Source: Salinarchaeum sp. IM2453
GTDB taxonomy: Archaea; Halobacteriota; Halobacteria; Halobacteriales; Salinarchaeaceae
DNA: 64,000 nucleotides
Direction: 5' to 3'
Assembly: GCF_019693215.1 (NCBI RefSeq)
Contig: NZ_CP081183.1
Coordinates: 186,001 to 250,000 of the forward strand
Shown: piece after piece, positions 9,054-17,306 of the stretch
Layout: every line of letters starts with the position of its first letter
Position numbering within the stretch: position 1 is the stretch's first letter
The notes under the pieces: generated by a model
Databases searched by the model: none
What the model was told of the DNA's origin: nothing
What the model saw: the letters and a program-made list of their open reading frames with translations, nothing else
Position numbers and translations under genes: made by a program

Positions 9054-10322
9054 ATGGACATACAGCGGCTCTCTGAGCTTACCACGTCAGAGAAAGAGAA
9101 TTTTATCGAGCGAGACGCTGGTATTGAAGCTGCTCGGAAAGATGTAAAAGAGATTATTAGGGAGGTGCAAGCAGAAGGAGATAGTGCTGTTCGTCGCTTT
9201 GCAGAGAGATTTGACGGAGTAGATCTCGATACAATTGATATCACAGCAGAGACAGCAGAAGCGTATAATCGATTAGATTCAGAGTTACAGTCTGCAATTG
9301 ATACGGCTGTGGAAAATGTCAAAGAGTTTCACGAGCAGCAAGTCCCAGATGACTGGCGAAAAGACTTTGATGGTCGGATGCTCGGAAGACGGTTTCGACC
9401 GATAGAACGAGTAGGGGTGTATGTGCCAGGAGGTACAGCAGCGTACCCGTCGAGCGCAATTATGGGGGTAGTTCCTGCCGCAGTAGCAGGGGTTGATCAT
9501 ATTGCTGTTGCTACACCGCCAGCGGAAAACTTGTCAGATGCAACATTGGGTGCGATTCATGCATCAGGAGCAGACCAGGTATATGCAATTGGTGGCGCCC
9601 AGGGTGTTGCAGCACTGGCATACGGGACAGAAACGGTTGACAGTGTCCAGAAGATTGTAGGGCCAGGAAATCGTTGGGTCAGTGCAGCTAAAGCGGAAGT
9701 CCGCGGAGATGTCGAAATTGATTTTGTCGCTGGACCAAGTGAAGTACTGGTGGTTGCCGATAAAACTGCAAAGCCGGAATATATCGCAGCGGAACTTGTG
9801 ACCCAGGCTGAGCATGATCCAAATGCGTCAGTCGTCGCCATCGTGACTGACGAAGAAACTGCGCAGGCTGCGGCGTCTGAAGTAGAAAGACAGGCAAGCA
9901 GCCAGCCGCGTGAAAAAACTATTCGGTCTGCGCTCGCCAATGATTGTAGCGGGATTCTATACGCACAGTCAAGAGATGAAGCAACAGATTTTGCGGAAGA
10001 TTACGCAGCTGAACACCTCTATATTAGCACAGCGGATGACGAGTCTGTGCTTTCAGAGATTGACTCGGCCGGGTCAGTCTTTCTTGGGGCGTATACACCG
10101 GTTGCAGCTGGAGATTATGCATCAGGAACAAACCACGTACTACCGACTACAGGGTTAGCAGCAGTTACTGGTGGACTGTCGGTTGATGAATTCATTCGAC
10201 CGACCACAGTTCAGCGACTATCAGAGGAATCACTGAGCGATCTACGGGAGACTATCGAAACACTCGCAGAAGCCGAAGGACTCCACGCACATGCTGACAG
10301 TGTTCGAAAGCGCTTTGATTAG
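9054..10322 (+). CDS. hisD: histidinol dehydrogenase
   Basis: A 422-residue enzyme catalysing the last two steps of histidine synthesis, oxidising L-histidinol to L-histidine with two NAD+, with a catalytic zinc. The family core is easy to see: VGVYVPGGTAAYPSSAIMGVVPA, AIGGAQGVAALAYGTE, KIVGPGNRWVSAAK, AGPSEVLVVADKTA, then LVTQAEHDPNASVV with Gln and His of the zinc site, and AAEHLYIST with the catalytic Glu-His pair. The C terminus (FLGAYTPVAAGDYASGTNHVLPT) is complete. Upstream are a TATA-like CCTATAAAATGG near 9009-9020 and a GGAGGAGG tract about 15 bases before the ATG. No other his genes are nearby, as is common in haloarchaea. Confidence 0.97.
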   Translation: MDIQRLSELTTSEKENFIERDAGIEAARKDVKEIIREVQAEGDSAVRRFAERFDGVDLDTIDITAETAEAYNRLDSELQSAIDTAVENVKEFHEQQVPDDWRKDFDGRMLGRRFRPIERVGVYVPGGTAAYPSSAIMGVVPAAVAGVDHIAVATPPAENLSDATLGAIHASGADQVYAIGGAQGVAALAYGTETVDSVQKIVGPGNRWVSAAKAEVRGDVEIDFVAGPSEVLVVADKTAKPEYIAAELVTQAEHDPNASVVAIVTDEETAQAAASEVERQASSQPREKTIRSALANDCSGILYAQSRDEATDFAEDYAAEHLYISTADDESVLSEIDSAGSVFLGAYTPVAAGDYASGTNHVLPTTGLAAVTGGLSVDEFIRPTTVQRLSEESLSDLRETIETLAEAEGLHAHADSVRKRFD

Positions 10323-10415
10323 TTGAGCTGGTAACTGAATGCGACTGGCGCATGTTTTTGACATTTTCATCAAATCAAGCTAAACGCTGGGAAATCTCTA
10401 AGGACAGATTCCAGT

Positions 10416-10426
10416 ACATATATAGA
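10416..10426 (+). promoter_or_regulatory. TATA box of the PHP-domain gene
   Basis: ACATATATAGA lies 24-34 bases before the GTG at 10450. The spacing supports a leaderless transcript and that GTG as the true start. Confidence 0.5.
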
Positions 10427-10449
10427 AGTTAGCAGAAAATTCACAGAGT

Positions 10450-11220
10450 GTGTCAATAACGGATCGCAATATCCAGAATGTTGATCTCCATGCTAAGGTG
10501 CTCTCTACAGACATTGTGAAGCGAGCAAAGCAACGGGGTATAGATGCAATTGTCTATGCGCCACATTTTACGCGGCTCCCAGAGATACGTAAGCAGGCAA
10601 AGCAGTATACAGATAAAGATCTCCTTGTCATACCAGGACGAGAAATTTTCACTGGAACATGGGAGAATAGAAAGCACGTGCTTGGACTCGATTTACAGGA
10701 GCCGATTCCAGATTTTATTACTCTGGAAGGCGCAATGAAGGAGCTTCAACGACAAGACGCGGCAGTATTAGTCCCGCATCCGGAGTTCTTTACCGTAGGT
10801 TTGACCGCTGCAGACTGCCGAAAATACAGCAATGTCATCGTAGGAGTTGAGACGTATAATCCAAAGCATCTCACAGTACATAACAAACGGGCACAGAAGC
10901 TAGCTGTCGGGTTACCTGCGCCAAGGTTTGGCTCATCATATGCACACCTCCCGCGGACAGTTGGTGAAGTTTGGACAGAACTATCATCACCGGTTTCTTC
11001 GGAAAGCGAGTTGATTACCGCAATTAAACAGGAGGCTCCAAGAAAAGTTCGACACCAAACAGGAAAGCGACACCGTTGGCAGTCAGTAAAAGAGTTCCTT
11101 CACTTAGGGTGGGAAAACTCGTGGAAAAAGTTTGATCGAATGATTGTTTCAGGGATAGAGGACACCCACCCGAGCCATCAAGCCTATACAGGGAAATTTG
11201 ATGACGTTTCGGTGTATTGA
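10450..11220 (+). CDS. PHP-domain protein (putative metal-dependent phosphoesterase)
   Basis: A 256-residue protein with a PHP fold. VDLHAKVLSTDIVKRAKQRGIDAIVYAPHFTRLPEIR corresponds to the DLHxHT...A...GLDAIAITDH core, but the second His of the usual DLHxH is Lys here and the TDH segment reads APH. VIPGREIFTGT supplies the Glu of the metal site, VPHPEF another His, and FGSSYAHLPRTVGEVWTE the C-terminal Asp/His region in altered form. The metal site is thus partly changed, a variant I recognise as a distinct haloarchaeal PHP subgroup. GTG start at 10450 is supported by the TATA box. Substrate unknown; activity is not certain. Confidence 0.75.
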   Translation: MSITDRNIQNVDLHAKVLSTDIVKRAKQRGIDAIVYAPHFTRLPEIRKQAKQYTDKDLLVIPGREIFTGTWENRKHVLGLDLQEPIPDFITLEGAMKELQRQDAAVLVPHPEFFTVGLTAADCRKYSNVIVGVETYNPKHLTVHNKRAQKLAVGLPAPRFGSSYAHLPRTVGEVWTELSSPVSSESELITAIKQEAPRKVRHQTGKRHRWQSVKEFLHLGWENSWKKFDRMIVSGIEDTHPSHQAYTGKFDDVSVY

Positions 11221-11259
11221 ACCGACGAGTACACATGTGATTAGCATCTACGGATTGAT

Positions 11260-12399
11260 ATGAGCGATATTGATGTTACACCAGTGGATGAAATCGATAC
11301 AGAGGATCAAGAGATTGAGAAAGCGCTTGAGTCAGTTCCGAAGTTAGACGACTCCGCACCAGAGTACGTGTTATACGGTGGGAAAGGTGGTGTTGGGAAG
11401 ACAACGATGGCAGCAGCCACCGGGCTTGCTTCTGCGAATACAGGGACAAAAACCCTCGTTATATCAACGGATCCAGCGCATTCGCTTTCGGATACACTTG
11501 AGGTAGATATTGGTGCAGAGCCGACGCCAATCGATGATGAACTTCCACTTTGGGGCGTTGAGATTAATCCAGAGAAAGCTATGGAAGAAGGAGCAACAAT
11601 GTTTGGAGAAGCAGCTGAGGATGCACAGGATGATGCCTCTCCATTTGGTGGTGATGATCAAATGGACGGGATGGGCCCAATGGGTATGGGTGGCATGGGT
11701 GATATGATGGACGGTGGTGGTCCAATGGAAGCAATGCTAGGTGGATCAATGCCGGGGGCAGATGAAGCCGTAGCAATGCAGAAGCTTATTGATTATCTTG
11801 ATGATGATCGATTTGAGCGGGTTGTTGTCGATACTGCTCCAACAGGCCATACCCTACGATTGCTAAAGTTACCAGAAGTGATGGACTCAATGGTCGGACG
11901 AGTCCTCATGATACAAGAACGGATCAGCCAGATGATGGATGGATTGAAAGGGATGTTTGGTGGTGATGCTGAGCAAGATAATCAAGATATCGAAGAGCTT
12001 CGGGAATTGCAGGAAGGTATTGAGCAACTACGCGCTGTATTGCAAGACCCTGCCATGACTGATTTCCGGATTGTAATGATCCCTGAAGAGCTAAGTGTAA
12101 CCGAGTCAAAACGGCTTCGAGAACAACTTCGAGAATTCTCAATTCCGGTAAGCACAATTGTTGTTAATCGGGTTATGGAGCCTCTCTCCTCTGCCGCTGA
12201 AGATGTTGATGATGAAGACATTCTGTCGCCGAATCTAGAGGATTGTGAATTTTGTCAACGCCGATGGGATGTCCAACAGGCAGCGCTAAAGAATGCGCAG
12301 GATCTCTTCCGTGAACACGAAGTCAAGCGAGTTCCGCTATTCGCAGAAGAGATTCGAGGGAAAAAGATGCTCAAGGTCATTGCTGCCTGCTTGAAGTGA
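11260..12399 (+). CDS. Get3/ArsA-family ATPase with Met/Gly-rich insert
   Basis: A 379-residue deviant-Walker ATPase of the ArsA/Get3 family. The P-loop GGKGGVGKTTMAAATG begins near residue 41; ISTDPAHSLSD is switch I, and DTAPTGHTLRLLKLP switch II. DCEFCQRRWDVQQ carries a CxxC pair like that holding zinc at the Get3 dimer interface. About residues 128-166 form an unusual Met/Gly-rich stretch (repeats such as GMGPMGMGGMGDMMDGGGPM), placed before the switch II region where Get3 proteins have their helical client-binding subdomain. Archaeal relatives are thought to escort hydrophobic proteins, whereas ArsA drives arsenite export; no ars genes are nearby, which favours the Get3-like role. Confidence 0.88.
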   Translation: MSDIDVTPVDEIDTEDQEIEKALESVPKLDDSAPEYVLYGGKGGVGKTTMAAATGLASANTGTKTLVISTDPAHSLSDTLEVDIGAEPTPIDDELPLWGVEINPEKAMEEGATMFGEAAEDAQDDASPFGGDDQMDGMGPMGMGGMGDMMDGGGPMEAMLGGSMPGADEAVAMQKLIDYLDDDRFERVVVDTAPTGHTLRLLKLPEVMDSMVGRVLMIQERISQMMDGLKGMFGGDAEQDNQDIEELRELQEGIEQLRAVLQDPAMTDFRIVMIPEELSVTESKRLREQLREFSIPVSTIVVNRVMEPLSSAAEDVDDEDILSPNLEDCEFCQRRWDVQQAALKNAQDLFREHEVKRVPLFAEEIRGKKMLKVIAACLK

Positions 12400-12553
12400 A
12401 GTATCAAGATACAATACCAGTTAGATAGGCTTTTGTGAGCAGATTTAGGGATGAATCCATAGAAGACAGACCTCAGTTGATAGCTATTCTCATCGGATTT
12501 GCTGGACAGCAAATAGGCGAAAGGGATTAGCCAAGTCAGGAGTATCTGTTATT

Positions 12554-13390
12554 ATGACACGAATTCCGCTGGGCGTCTCGCGTCTTGATGAAATGTTTGA
12601 TGGTGGAGCACCAGACGGAAGTACGATTTTACTTGCTACGGAGATCGGAGCTGGAGGCAGGGACTTTTTATATACGTCAGCGGTGATGAATGGGCTTGCG
12701 AAAGAGAGTAAAGATCAGTTTGATTTCTACTATGGTTCGTTACCTAAGCGATCAACATTGCCGGAATCTATTCAATACTATTCGTTTACTGCTAATGAAG
12801 AGGCTTTAATGAGAGAGATGGAGTTTACGATGGAAGAGGAGATTGTTAACCAGGGAACTGACGCGATTACATTTCGGGATCTATCACTTGAGTATTTCAG
12901 ACAGAGTCAGGTGCCAACAGAATGGTATATGAAAGAAACACGTGATATCCGGACACTCGGGGAGGACAAAGGAAAAGAAGATGTGTATGATGCCATCGGG
13001 GAATATCTAGGTTCAGCGCCATCACGGAGTATTGTAGCAATCGATTCGGTAACGGATCTGCTCAGTATTGCGGATGACCAAGTTGGATGGTCAGATATTA
13101 CCTTGCTCATGAAGGGGCTGAAGAAAGTGTTCAACCGAGAAGGAGGTGTGTTATTGATGCTTGCAAATCTGGAGTCACTGACCGATGAGCAAGTAGGTCG
13201 ATTGATGGAAACAGCAGATGGAACATTGATGTTTGAATGGGAATCAAGCGGAACACAGCGTGATCGTACAATGTTTGTACAGGAATTTCGAGGCGTGTTA
13301 TCAAAGCTTGAGGATGAAAACATCATTCGATTTGAGACGGAAATAACAGAAAGTGGATTCGACATTAGCGATGTTCGAAAGATTCGATGA
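12554..13390 (+). CDS. RecA/KaiC-fold protein with degenerate P-loop
   Basis: A 278-residue protein of the RecA/KaiC/RadA-like superfamily, of the kind haloarchaeal annotations call HTR-like. It opens with the KaiC-style MTRIPLGVSRLDEMFDGGAPDGS. Where a Walker A should follow it has LATEIGAGGRDF, without the Lys-Ser/Thr needed to bind phosphate. The Walker B strand is kept (SIVAIDSVTDLL, about residues 157-168), as is the later VLLMLANLESLT strand. It may be a non-hydrolysing or regulatory paralogue. Stands alone between the Get3-like gene and a transposon remnant, 154 bases after the former. Function unknown. Confidence 0.7.
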   Translation: MTRIPLGVSRLDEMFDGGAPDGSTILLATEIGAGGRDFLYTSAVMNGLAKESKDQFDFYYGSLPKRSTLPESIQYYSFTANEEALMREMEFTMEEEIVNQGTDAITFRDLSLEYFRQSQVPTEWYMKETRDIRTLGEDKGKEDVYDAIGEYLGSAPSRSIVAIDSVTDLLSIADDQVGWSDITLLMKGLKKVFNREGGVLLMLANLESLTDEQVGRLMETADGTLMFEWESSGTQRDRTMFVQEFRGVLSKLEDENIIRFETEITESGFDISDVRKIR

Positions 13391-13417
13391 TAATCGTATT
13401 GTGTATCGACTATGTTC

Positions 13418-13530
13418 TCGGTCAACGACCCCGCAAACGGTGGCGCGGGGAATCCGCCTTGGTTTTCTTTTGAAGAGGGAGCTTCCTGCTTCGCGGCGAT
13501 GAGTTCCGGTATCCACGACGCCACTTGCAA
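13418..13530 (-). pseudogene. tnpB C-terminal remnant plus right-end hairpin
   Basis: On the minus strand, one frame reads HRREAGSSLFKRKPRRIP, which lines up with the C terminus of the intact TnpB (KRVVETGSPTLKKRPAS). Next to it, 13421-13453 holds GTCAAC, CCCCGC, GGTGGC, GCGGGG, a hairpin shared with 24555-24588. No upstream tnpB sequence remains and the rest of the gap (13531-13647) holds nothing recognised. Confidence 0.6.
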
Positions 13531-13679
13531 ACACGAGGGAGTTCCTGAGTTGAGTGTCGGCCTCGATTTTCTGTAAAATTGAATACCGAGGAATCAGAGA
13601 CAAAAGATCAGACAAAATGACTGACAACATATATGATAACAACCGGCCTCTTATACTCGGGGATATATTACATTAAATA

Positions 13680-14555
13680 ATGGCAAGTTCAGACTCCAGA
13701 CAGCAGTATACAATCCCGGACGAACTAAAGGAATGGATTGACAGAGAAGCCAGCCAGCGAGGACTGGAGTCTGATGAATTTATTCGGCAACTTGTTGCTG
13801 CATACCACGAATCTATTGAACATGAAGACATCGAGTTGGTCGGTCAAAAGGAACTTGATCAGCGAATTGAAACGACGCAAGGCGAGTTTAACGAATTAAT
13901 TGAAGATGTCCGGAGTCGAGTGATTCAAGTAAAAAAAGAGACAGACAAAAAAGCACCAAAGGATCATAATCACCCAGAGATTGAGGAGCAACTTTCAGAA
14001 GCACGGGAATCAGTAGAAAGTTTAGCAGCAACAATCAGTGAGCAGCAAGAAGAGATCGATCAGTTACAGTCAAAGTTGGACCAAGGTTTTGAGAACTATG
14101 AAGATATTCTTGAATATCTAAGAGACACAACTACTGAAATTGAGGAGCGGGTTGATACATTAGGAAAGGCGCTACTTGATACCCGAAAGCAGCTTCAAAA
14201 TGTTATCGGACAGCACCAGCGGCAAGAAGCGACAGCAGCGCTAAAAGATCAAGCAAATGAGCATGGAATCGCTGTTGCAGATTGCGAAGAATGCGGGTCG
14301 GCTGTCCGAATCGGGTTGCTAACTGAGCCAAAGTGTCCATACTGTTCAAGTACGTTCTCAGAGGTGGGCCCTCCCAGTGGAGCCCGCCGGATTCTTCGTC
14401 GTGGGGTGCTCAAGACAGGAAAGCATCCAGCACTAACTGGAGAGCAGTTTGAAACATTGGATATGCAAATTGAAGAGGAATTGGAGCCGGAGAAAACAGA
14501 AACTGCAGACGTAAGTTGGGACACAGTCGGAGAAAAAGACGATGAGAAACTATGA
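13680..14555 (+). CDS. coiled-coil protein with zinc-ribbon, haloarchaeal unknown
   Basis: A 291-residue acidic protein. The N terminus (QQYTIPDELKEWIDREASQRGLESDEFIRQLVAAYHES) resembles a ribbon-helix-helix DNA-binding segment. A long coiled coil spans about 45-185. A zinc ribbon follows: CEECGSAV near 199 and CPYCSSTF near 219. Then GARRILRRGVLKTGKHPALTGE and an acidic tail. A TATA-like CTTATAC lies 22-30 bases before the ATG. Its last four bases overlap the next gene, and the RNA methyltransferase follows two bases after that, so the three form an operon. I know of no assigned function; DNA binding is only suggested. Confidence 0.7.
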   Translation: MASSDSRQQYTIPDELKEWIDREASQRGLESDEFIRQLVAAYHESIEHEDIELVGQKELDQRIETTQGEFNELIEDVRSRVIQVKKETDKKAPKDHNHPEIEEQLSEARESVESLAATISEQQEEIDQLQSKLDQGFENYEDILEYLRDTTTEIEERVDTLGKALLDTRKQLQNVIGQHQRQEATAALKDQANEHGIAVADCEECGSAVRIGLLTEPKCPYCSSTFSEVGPPSGARRILRRGVLKTGKHPALTGEQFETLDMQIEEELEPEKTETADVSWDTVGEKDDEKL

Positions 14556-15112
14556 GTAACAGAAACAACGAAGAAGAATCTGATCAAGAGGACGTATTTG
14601 AATTTCCAGATAAAGAGGCGGAGGATTCGCTTGAGGAACCAACCTCAAAATCTCGAGTAGGCCCACTGAGTGACTTAGCAGCAGAGATTGATGACAGAAC
14701 CGGAGAAACAGAATCCGACGGTGAGGCAGAAGAGAATCTGAACAAGGAGCAATCGAAGAAACCTAGAGAGGGCCCACTAGGAGACTTAGCAGCAACAATT
14801 GATGAGAGACAACGGGATTCGACGGGCGGAGATGGGCTATTCGACGAAAAAAGCGTACCAGAAATCGATACTGAAACTGTTTGGGAACAGTTAGATGCAG
14901 AGTCAGCTGAAGAGATTGCTGCGCCTGAGAAAGAGGAAGTCAGAACAATCAGCAAAGAGACATACTGTGAGACATGCGAGTACTTCTCTGCACCTCCAGA
15001 TATGAAATGCTCTCATGAGGGAACAGAGATTCGTGAGCTTGTTGATTTTGAACAAGTTGTGGTTGTGAATTGCCCGATTGTGCGACAAGACGAAGAACTT
15101 GAACAACTATAG
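14552..15112 (+). CDS. acidic protein with duplicated GPLxDLAAxID motif and Cys cluster
   Basis: A 186-residue, very acidic protein. Two copies of one short motif are spaced about 43 residues apart: VGPLSDLAAEIDDR and EGPLGDLAATIDER, each likely a docking helix in otherwise disordered sequence. The C-terminal 45 residues are a compact module with CETCEYFSAPPDMKCSHEG and a late VVNCP, four Cys able to bind zinc. It overlaps the preceding gene by four bases and is followed two bases later by the THUMP methyltransferase. A haloarchaeal family with no function known to me; the repeated motif suggests binding to a repeated or dimeric partner, as inference. Confidence 0.65.
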   Translation: MSNRNNEEESDQEDVFEFPDKEAEDSLEEPTSKSRVGPLSDLAAEIDDRTGETESDGEAEENLNKEQSKKPREGPLGDLAATIDERQRDSTGGDGLFDEKSVPEIDTETVWEQLDAESAEEIAAPEKEEVRTISKETYCETCEYFSAPPDMKCSHEGTEIRELVDFEQVVVVNCPIVRQDEELEQL

Positions 15113-15114
15113 CG

Positions 15115-16197
15115 ATGAAATTTATTGGAACAACCGTTCCAGGTCTCGAAGAATTTGCAATACAGGAAGTGGATGATCTTACCGGACAAAGCGCAAAGAG
15201 ACACCATCAGGGTGCAATCCAGTTTACAGGAGAGCGAACTGATATATCGTATATAAATCAGTGGTCTCGCCAGTTACATCGCATGTTGCTGATTCTAGAT
15301 GAAGGCAACATCAAAGAACTGGAAGACGCGTATGAAATCGCAAGGTCAGTGCCAATCGAGGAATATGTCTCTGCCGGTCAGTCGTTCGGGGTACAAGCAA
15401 CCCGGCACGGAGAGCATCAGTTTACAAGCGTTGAAGTAGCTGATCGGATTGGACAGGGGATTGTTGATCGGACTCGAGCACAGTTCAACAGTAGGTTACC
15501 AGTTAATCTGGATCATCCAGAGATAATCGTTCGAGCATTTGTTCGCCATGATAAACTAATCATTGCAATAGACACAACTGGGGAGGTATCTCTGCATAGA
15601 CGCAACTGGCGGGTTTGCGAGCATAATGCTCCTCTTCGTCCGACAATCGCCCATAGTATGTTGCGGTTGGTCGACTACCAGCCAGATGATCGACTCCTTG
15701 ATCCGATGTGTGGGGGTGGAACAATTCCAATTGAAGCAGCCGGATGGCAGACACCACTCCCTGTTACGACCCAAGAGACACAGCGAGCATACCATCGATT
15801 ATCAATAAACTGTCAGCATAATAGACAGGCTCCAAAGACAGAGGATGCAAAATCATTCTCTCTAACAGGGATTGAAAAAAGAAAAAGATGGATCGATTGT
15901 GCGCGCGAGAATATCAATGCTGCAGGATTGGAAGAGGAGATTACAATCAAACAGGGAGACGGAACCAAGAATTTACCAGATGCAGATATTATTGCGACAG
16001 ATTTACCGTTCGGTATCCGAACAAACGAGGATCTATCGAGATTATACAGCAAATTCTCAAGCGCACTACAGAACGGATCGTGGGAACAGTTCGTTTGTAT
16101 TACAACACGACCAGAGTTACTTGAATTATCTCCAACACAGACGATTAGAATCAAATATGGACAGTTGGATGCGACAATAGTATTGAAAAATTTATAG
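15115..16197 (+). CDS. THUMP-domain RNA methyltransferase (Trm14-like)
   Basis: A 360-residue SAM-dependent RNA guanine-N2 methyltransferase of the Trm14/TrmN (COG0116) type. Residues 1-160 hold an N-terminal ferredoxin-like region and THUMP domain (SFGVQATRHGEHQFTSVEVADRIG). The Rossmann domain has motif I LLDPMCGGGTIPIEAAG, GIEKRKRWIDCARENINAAGL, and the catalytic motif DIIATDLPFGIRTN, where DLPFG replaces the usual DPPYG. LHRRNWRV and APLRPTIAHSMLRL are family hallmarks. Likely substrate is tRNA (m2G6 by analogy with Trm14), but the position cannot be proved from sequence. Third gene of a tight operon. Confidence 0.85.
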   Translation: MKFIGTTVPGLEEFAIQEVDDLTGQSAKRHHQGAIQFTGERTDISYINQWSRQLHRMLLILDEGNIKELEDAYEIARSVPIEEYVSAGQSFGVQATRHGEHQFTSVEVADRIGQGIVDRTRAQFNSRLPVNLDHPEIIVRAFVRHDKLIIAIDTTGEVSLHRRNWRVCEHNAPLRPTIAHSMLRLVDYQPDDRLLDPMCGGGTIPIEAAGWQTPLPVTTQETQRAYHRLSINCQHNRQAPKTEDAKSFSLTGIEKRKRWIDCARENINAAGLEEEITIKQGDGTKNLPDADIIATDLPFGIRTNEDLSRLYSKFSSALQNGSWEQFVCITTRPELLELSPTQTIRIKYGQLDATIVLKNL

Positions 16198-16294
16198 CAT
16201 TATCTTTTATGTGTAAACATTTGAAAGATGAGTAATAATTTATTCACCCATGCATACAACCGAGTAATAGAATATAATTCGTATGAACAATTTA

Positions 16295-16304
16295 GTTTGC
16301 AAAC
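16295..16304. promoter_or_regulatory. palindrome upstream of tbsP
   Basis: GTTTGCAAAC is a perfect 10-base palindrome 53-62 bases before the tbsP ATG in a very AT-rich 159-base gap. A second perfect palindrome, TTAATATTAA, lies at 16316-16325, at a plausible TATA distance. They are candidates for regulation of tbsP, perhaps by itself. Confidence 0.35.
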
Positions 16305-16356
16305 ATTAATGCCCGTTAATATTAAGTGTTAGACTTTCGATTATAATTGCAGATAC

Positions 16357-17169
16357 ATGAGCTCAAATCTGGTGGATGAGCGTCTTGAGACGATATATAA
16401 ACGAGCGATGGATGAAACAGAGGAATTGATAACGGTCACTCCAACACAGAAGAGCATTGAAACACTCATCAATGTCACTATTTCATATAATCGAGAGTTA
16501 CCGGACATCAAGCTGCTTGCTGAACGTCAACCACTCAAAAGAACGATGGATGATTTTATCACAGCTAGCCATGCTGCTGATTTGGTAGATCAAGGTACTC
16601 TATCAATTCGGGGAAAAGATCAATCAGTAGGGAACAATCTCATCATTACTGAGAAGCGAGTAATCACAGTTGTAGACACACAGGACTATTACGCAGGCTT
16701 GATTGGAGAGAGTGATGAGTTGGTAGAGGCAGCAGTTGAAACATACCGCTCACGCTGGAAAACGGCTGGAAAACATCAGTTACGCACACCACCAATATCA
16801 GAAGTGAAAGAAACGCTGGCCGAAGAGATTAACAAGCAGGTTAAGCAGGATTTCGTACAGATGCTCGACAGGGCAGAAGAGAACGGGCGAGAAGTAGATG
16901 AGGTGACATTGGCACTACTTGCGGCCGCAAGAAACGAAGAACTGCTATATAATATTAGTCGGTGGGGAGAAAACGTCGGTATTGCGTCAAAAGCGACGTT
17001 CTCTCGGACAAAAACAAAGCTGGAAGACAGAGGATTGATTGAGACCGAAAAAGTCCCAATCGATGTTGGCCGGCCTCGACTTAGGCTAAAACTCAATAGA
17101 AATTTGAGCGAAAATGAAGAAGGAAAAGATCAACAGCTCGTTAACACCATCAGAGCAGAGCTAGTGTGA
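16357..17169 (+). CDS. tbsP: transcriptional regulator TbsP (DUF5821 family)
   Basis: A 270-residue regulator of the haloarchaeal TbsP family, which in Haloferax volcanii acts with TrmB on the gluconeogenic gapII gene. The N-terminal two-thirds is a ligand- or dimer-type domain beginning MSSNLVDERLETIYKRAMDETEELI. The C-terminal winged helix is well kept: DEVTLALLAAARNEELLYNISRWGEN, the recognition helix IASKATFSRTKTKLEDRGLIETEKVPIDVGRPRLRLKL. Family recognition rests mainly on this C-terminal part. Its likely target, gapB, lies only 6 kb away (22163-23176), and ppsA is also in the window. The upstream gap is AT-rich and holds two palindromes. Confidence 0.8.
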   Translation: MSSNLVDERLETIYKRAMDETEELITVTPTQKSIETLINVTISYNRELPDIKLLAERQPLKRTMDDFITASHAADLVDQGTLSIRGKDQSVGNNLIITEKRVITVVDTQDYYAGLIGESDELVEAAVETYRSRWKTAGKHQLRTPPISEVKETLAEEINKQVKQDFVQMLDRAEENGREVDEVTLALLAAARNEELLYNISRWGENVGIASKATFSRTKTKLEDRGLIETEKVPIDVGRPRLRLKLNRNLSENEEGKDQQLVNTIRAELV

Positions 17170-17306
17170 GTATATTTTTGGTTTGTTCGGTCAAAAGAGA
17201 GATCGATTTCTTCTATGTGGAAACCATTCCACAGTCCTCCCAGATGAGCTTCATCTATGCCCCGTAGTGATGCGTTAACCTGCAGGAGCGCCTGAATAGG
17301 GGTGGA

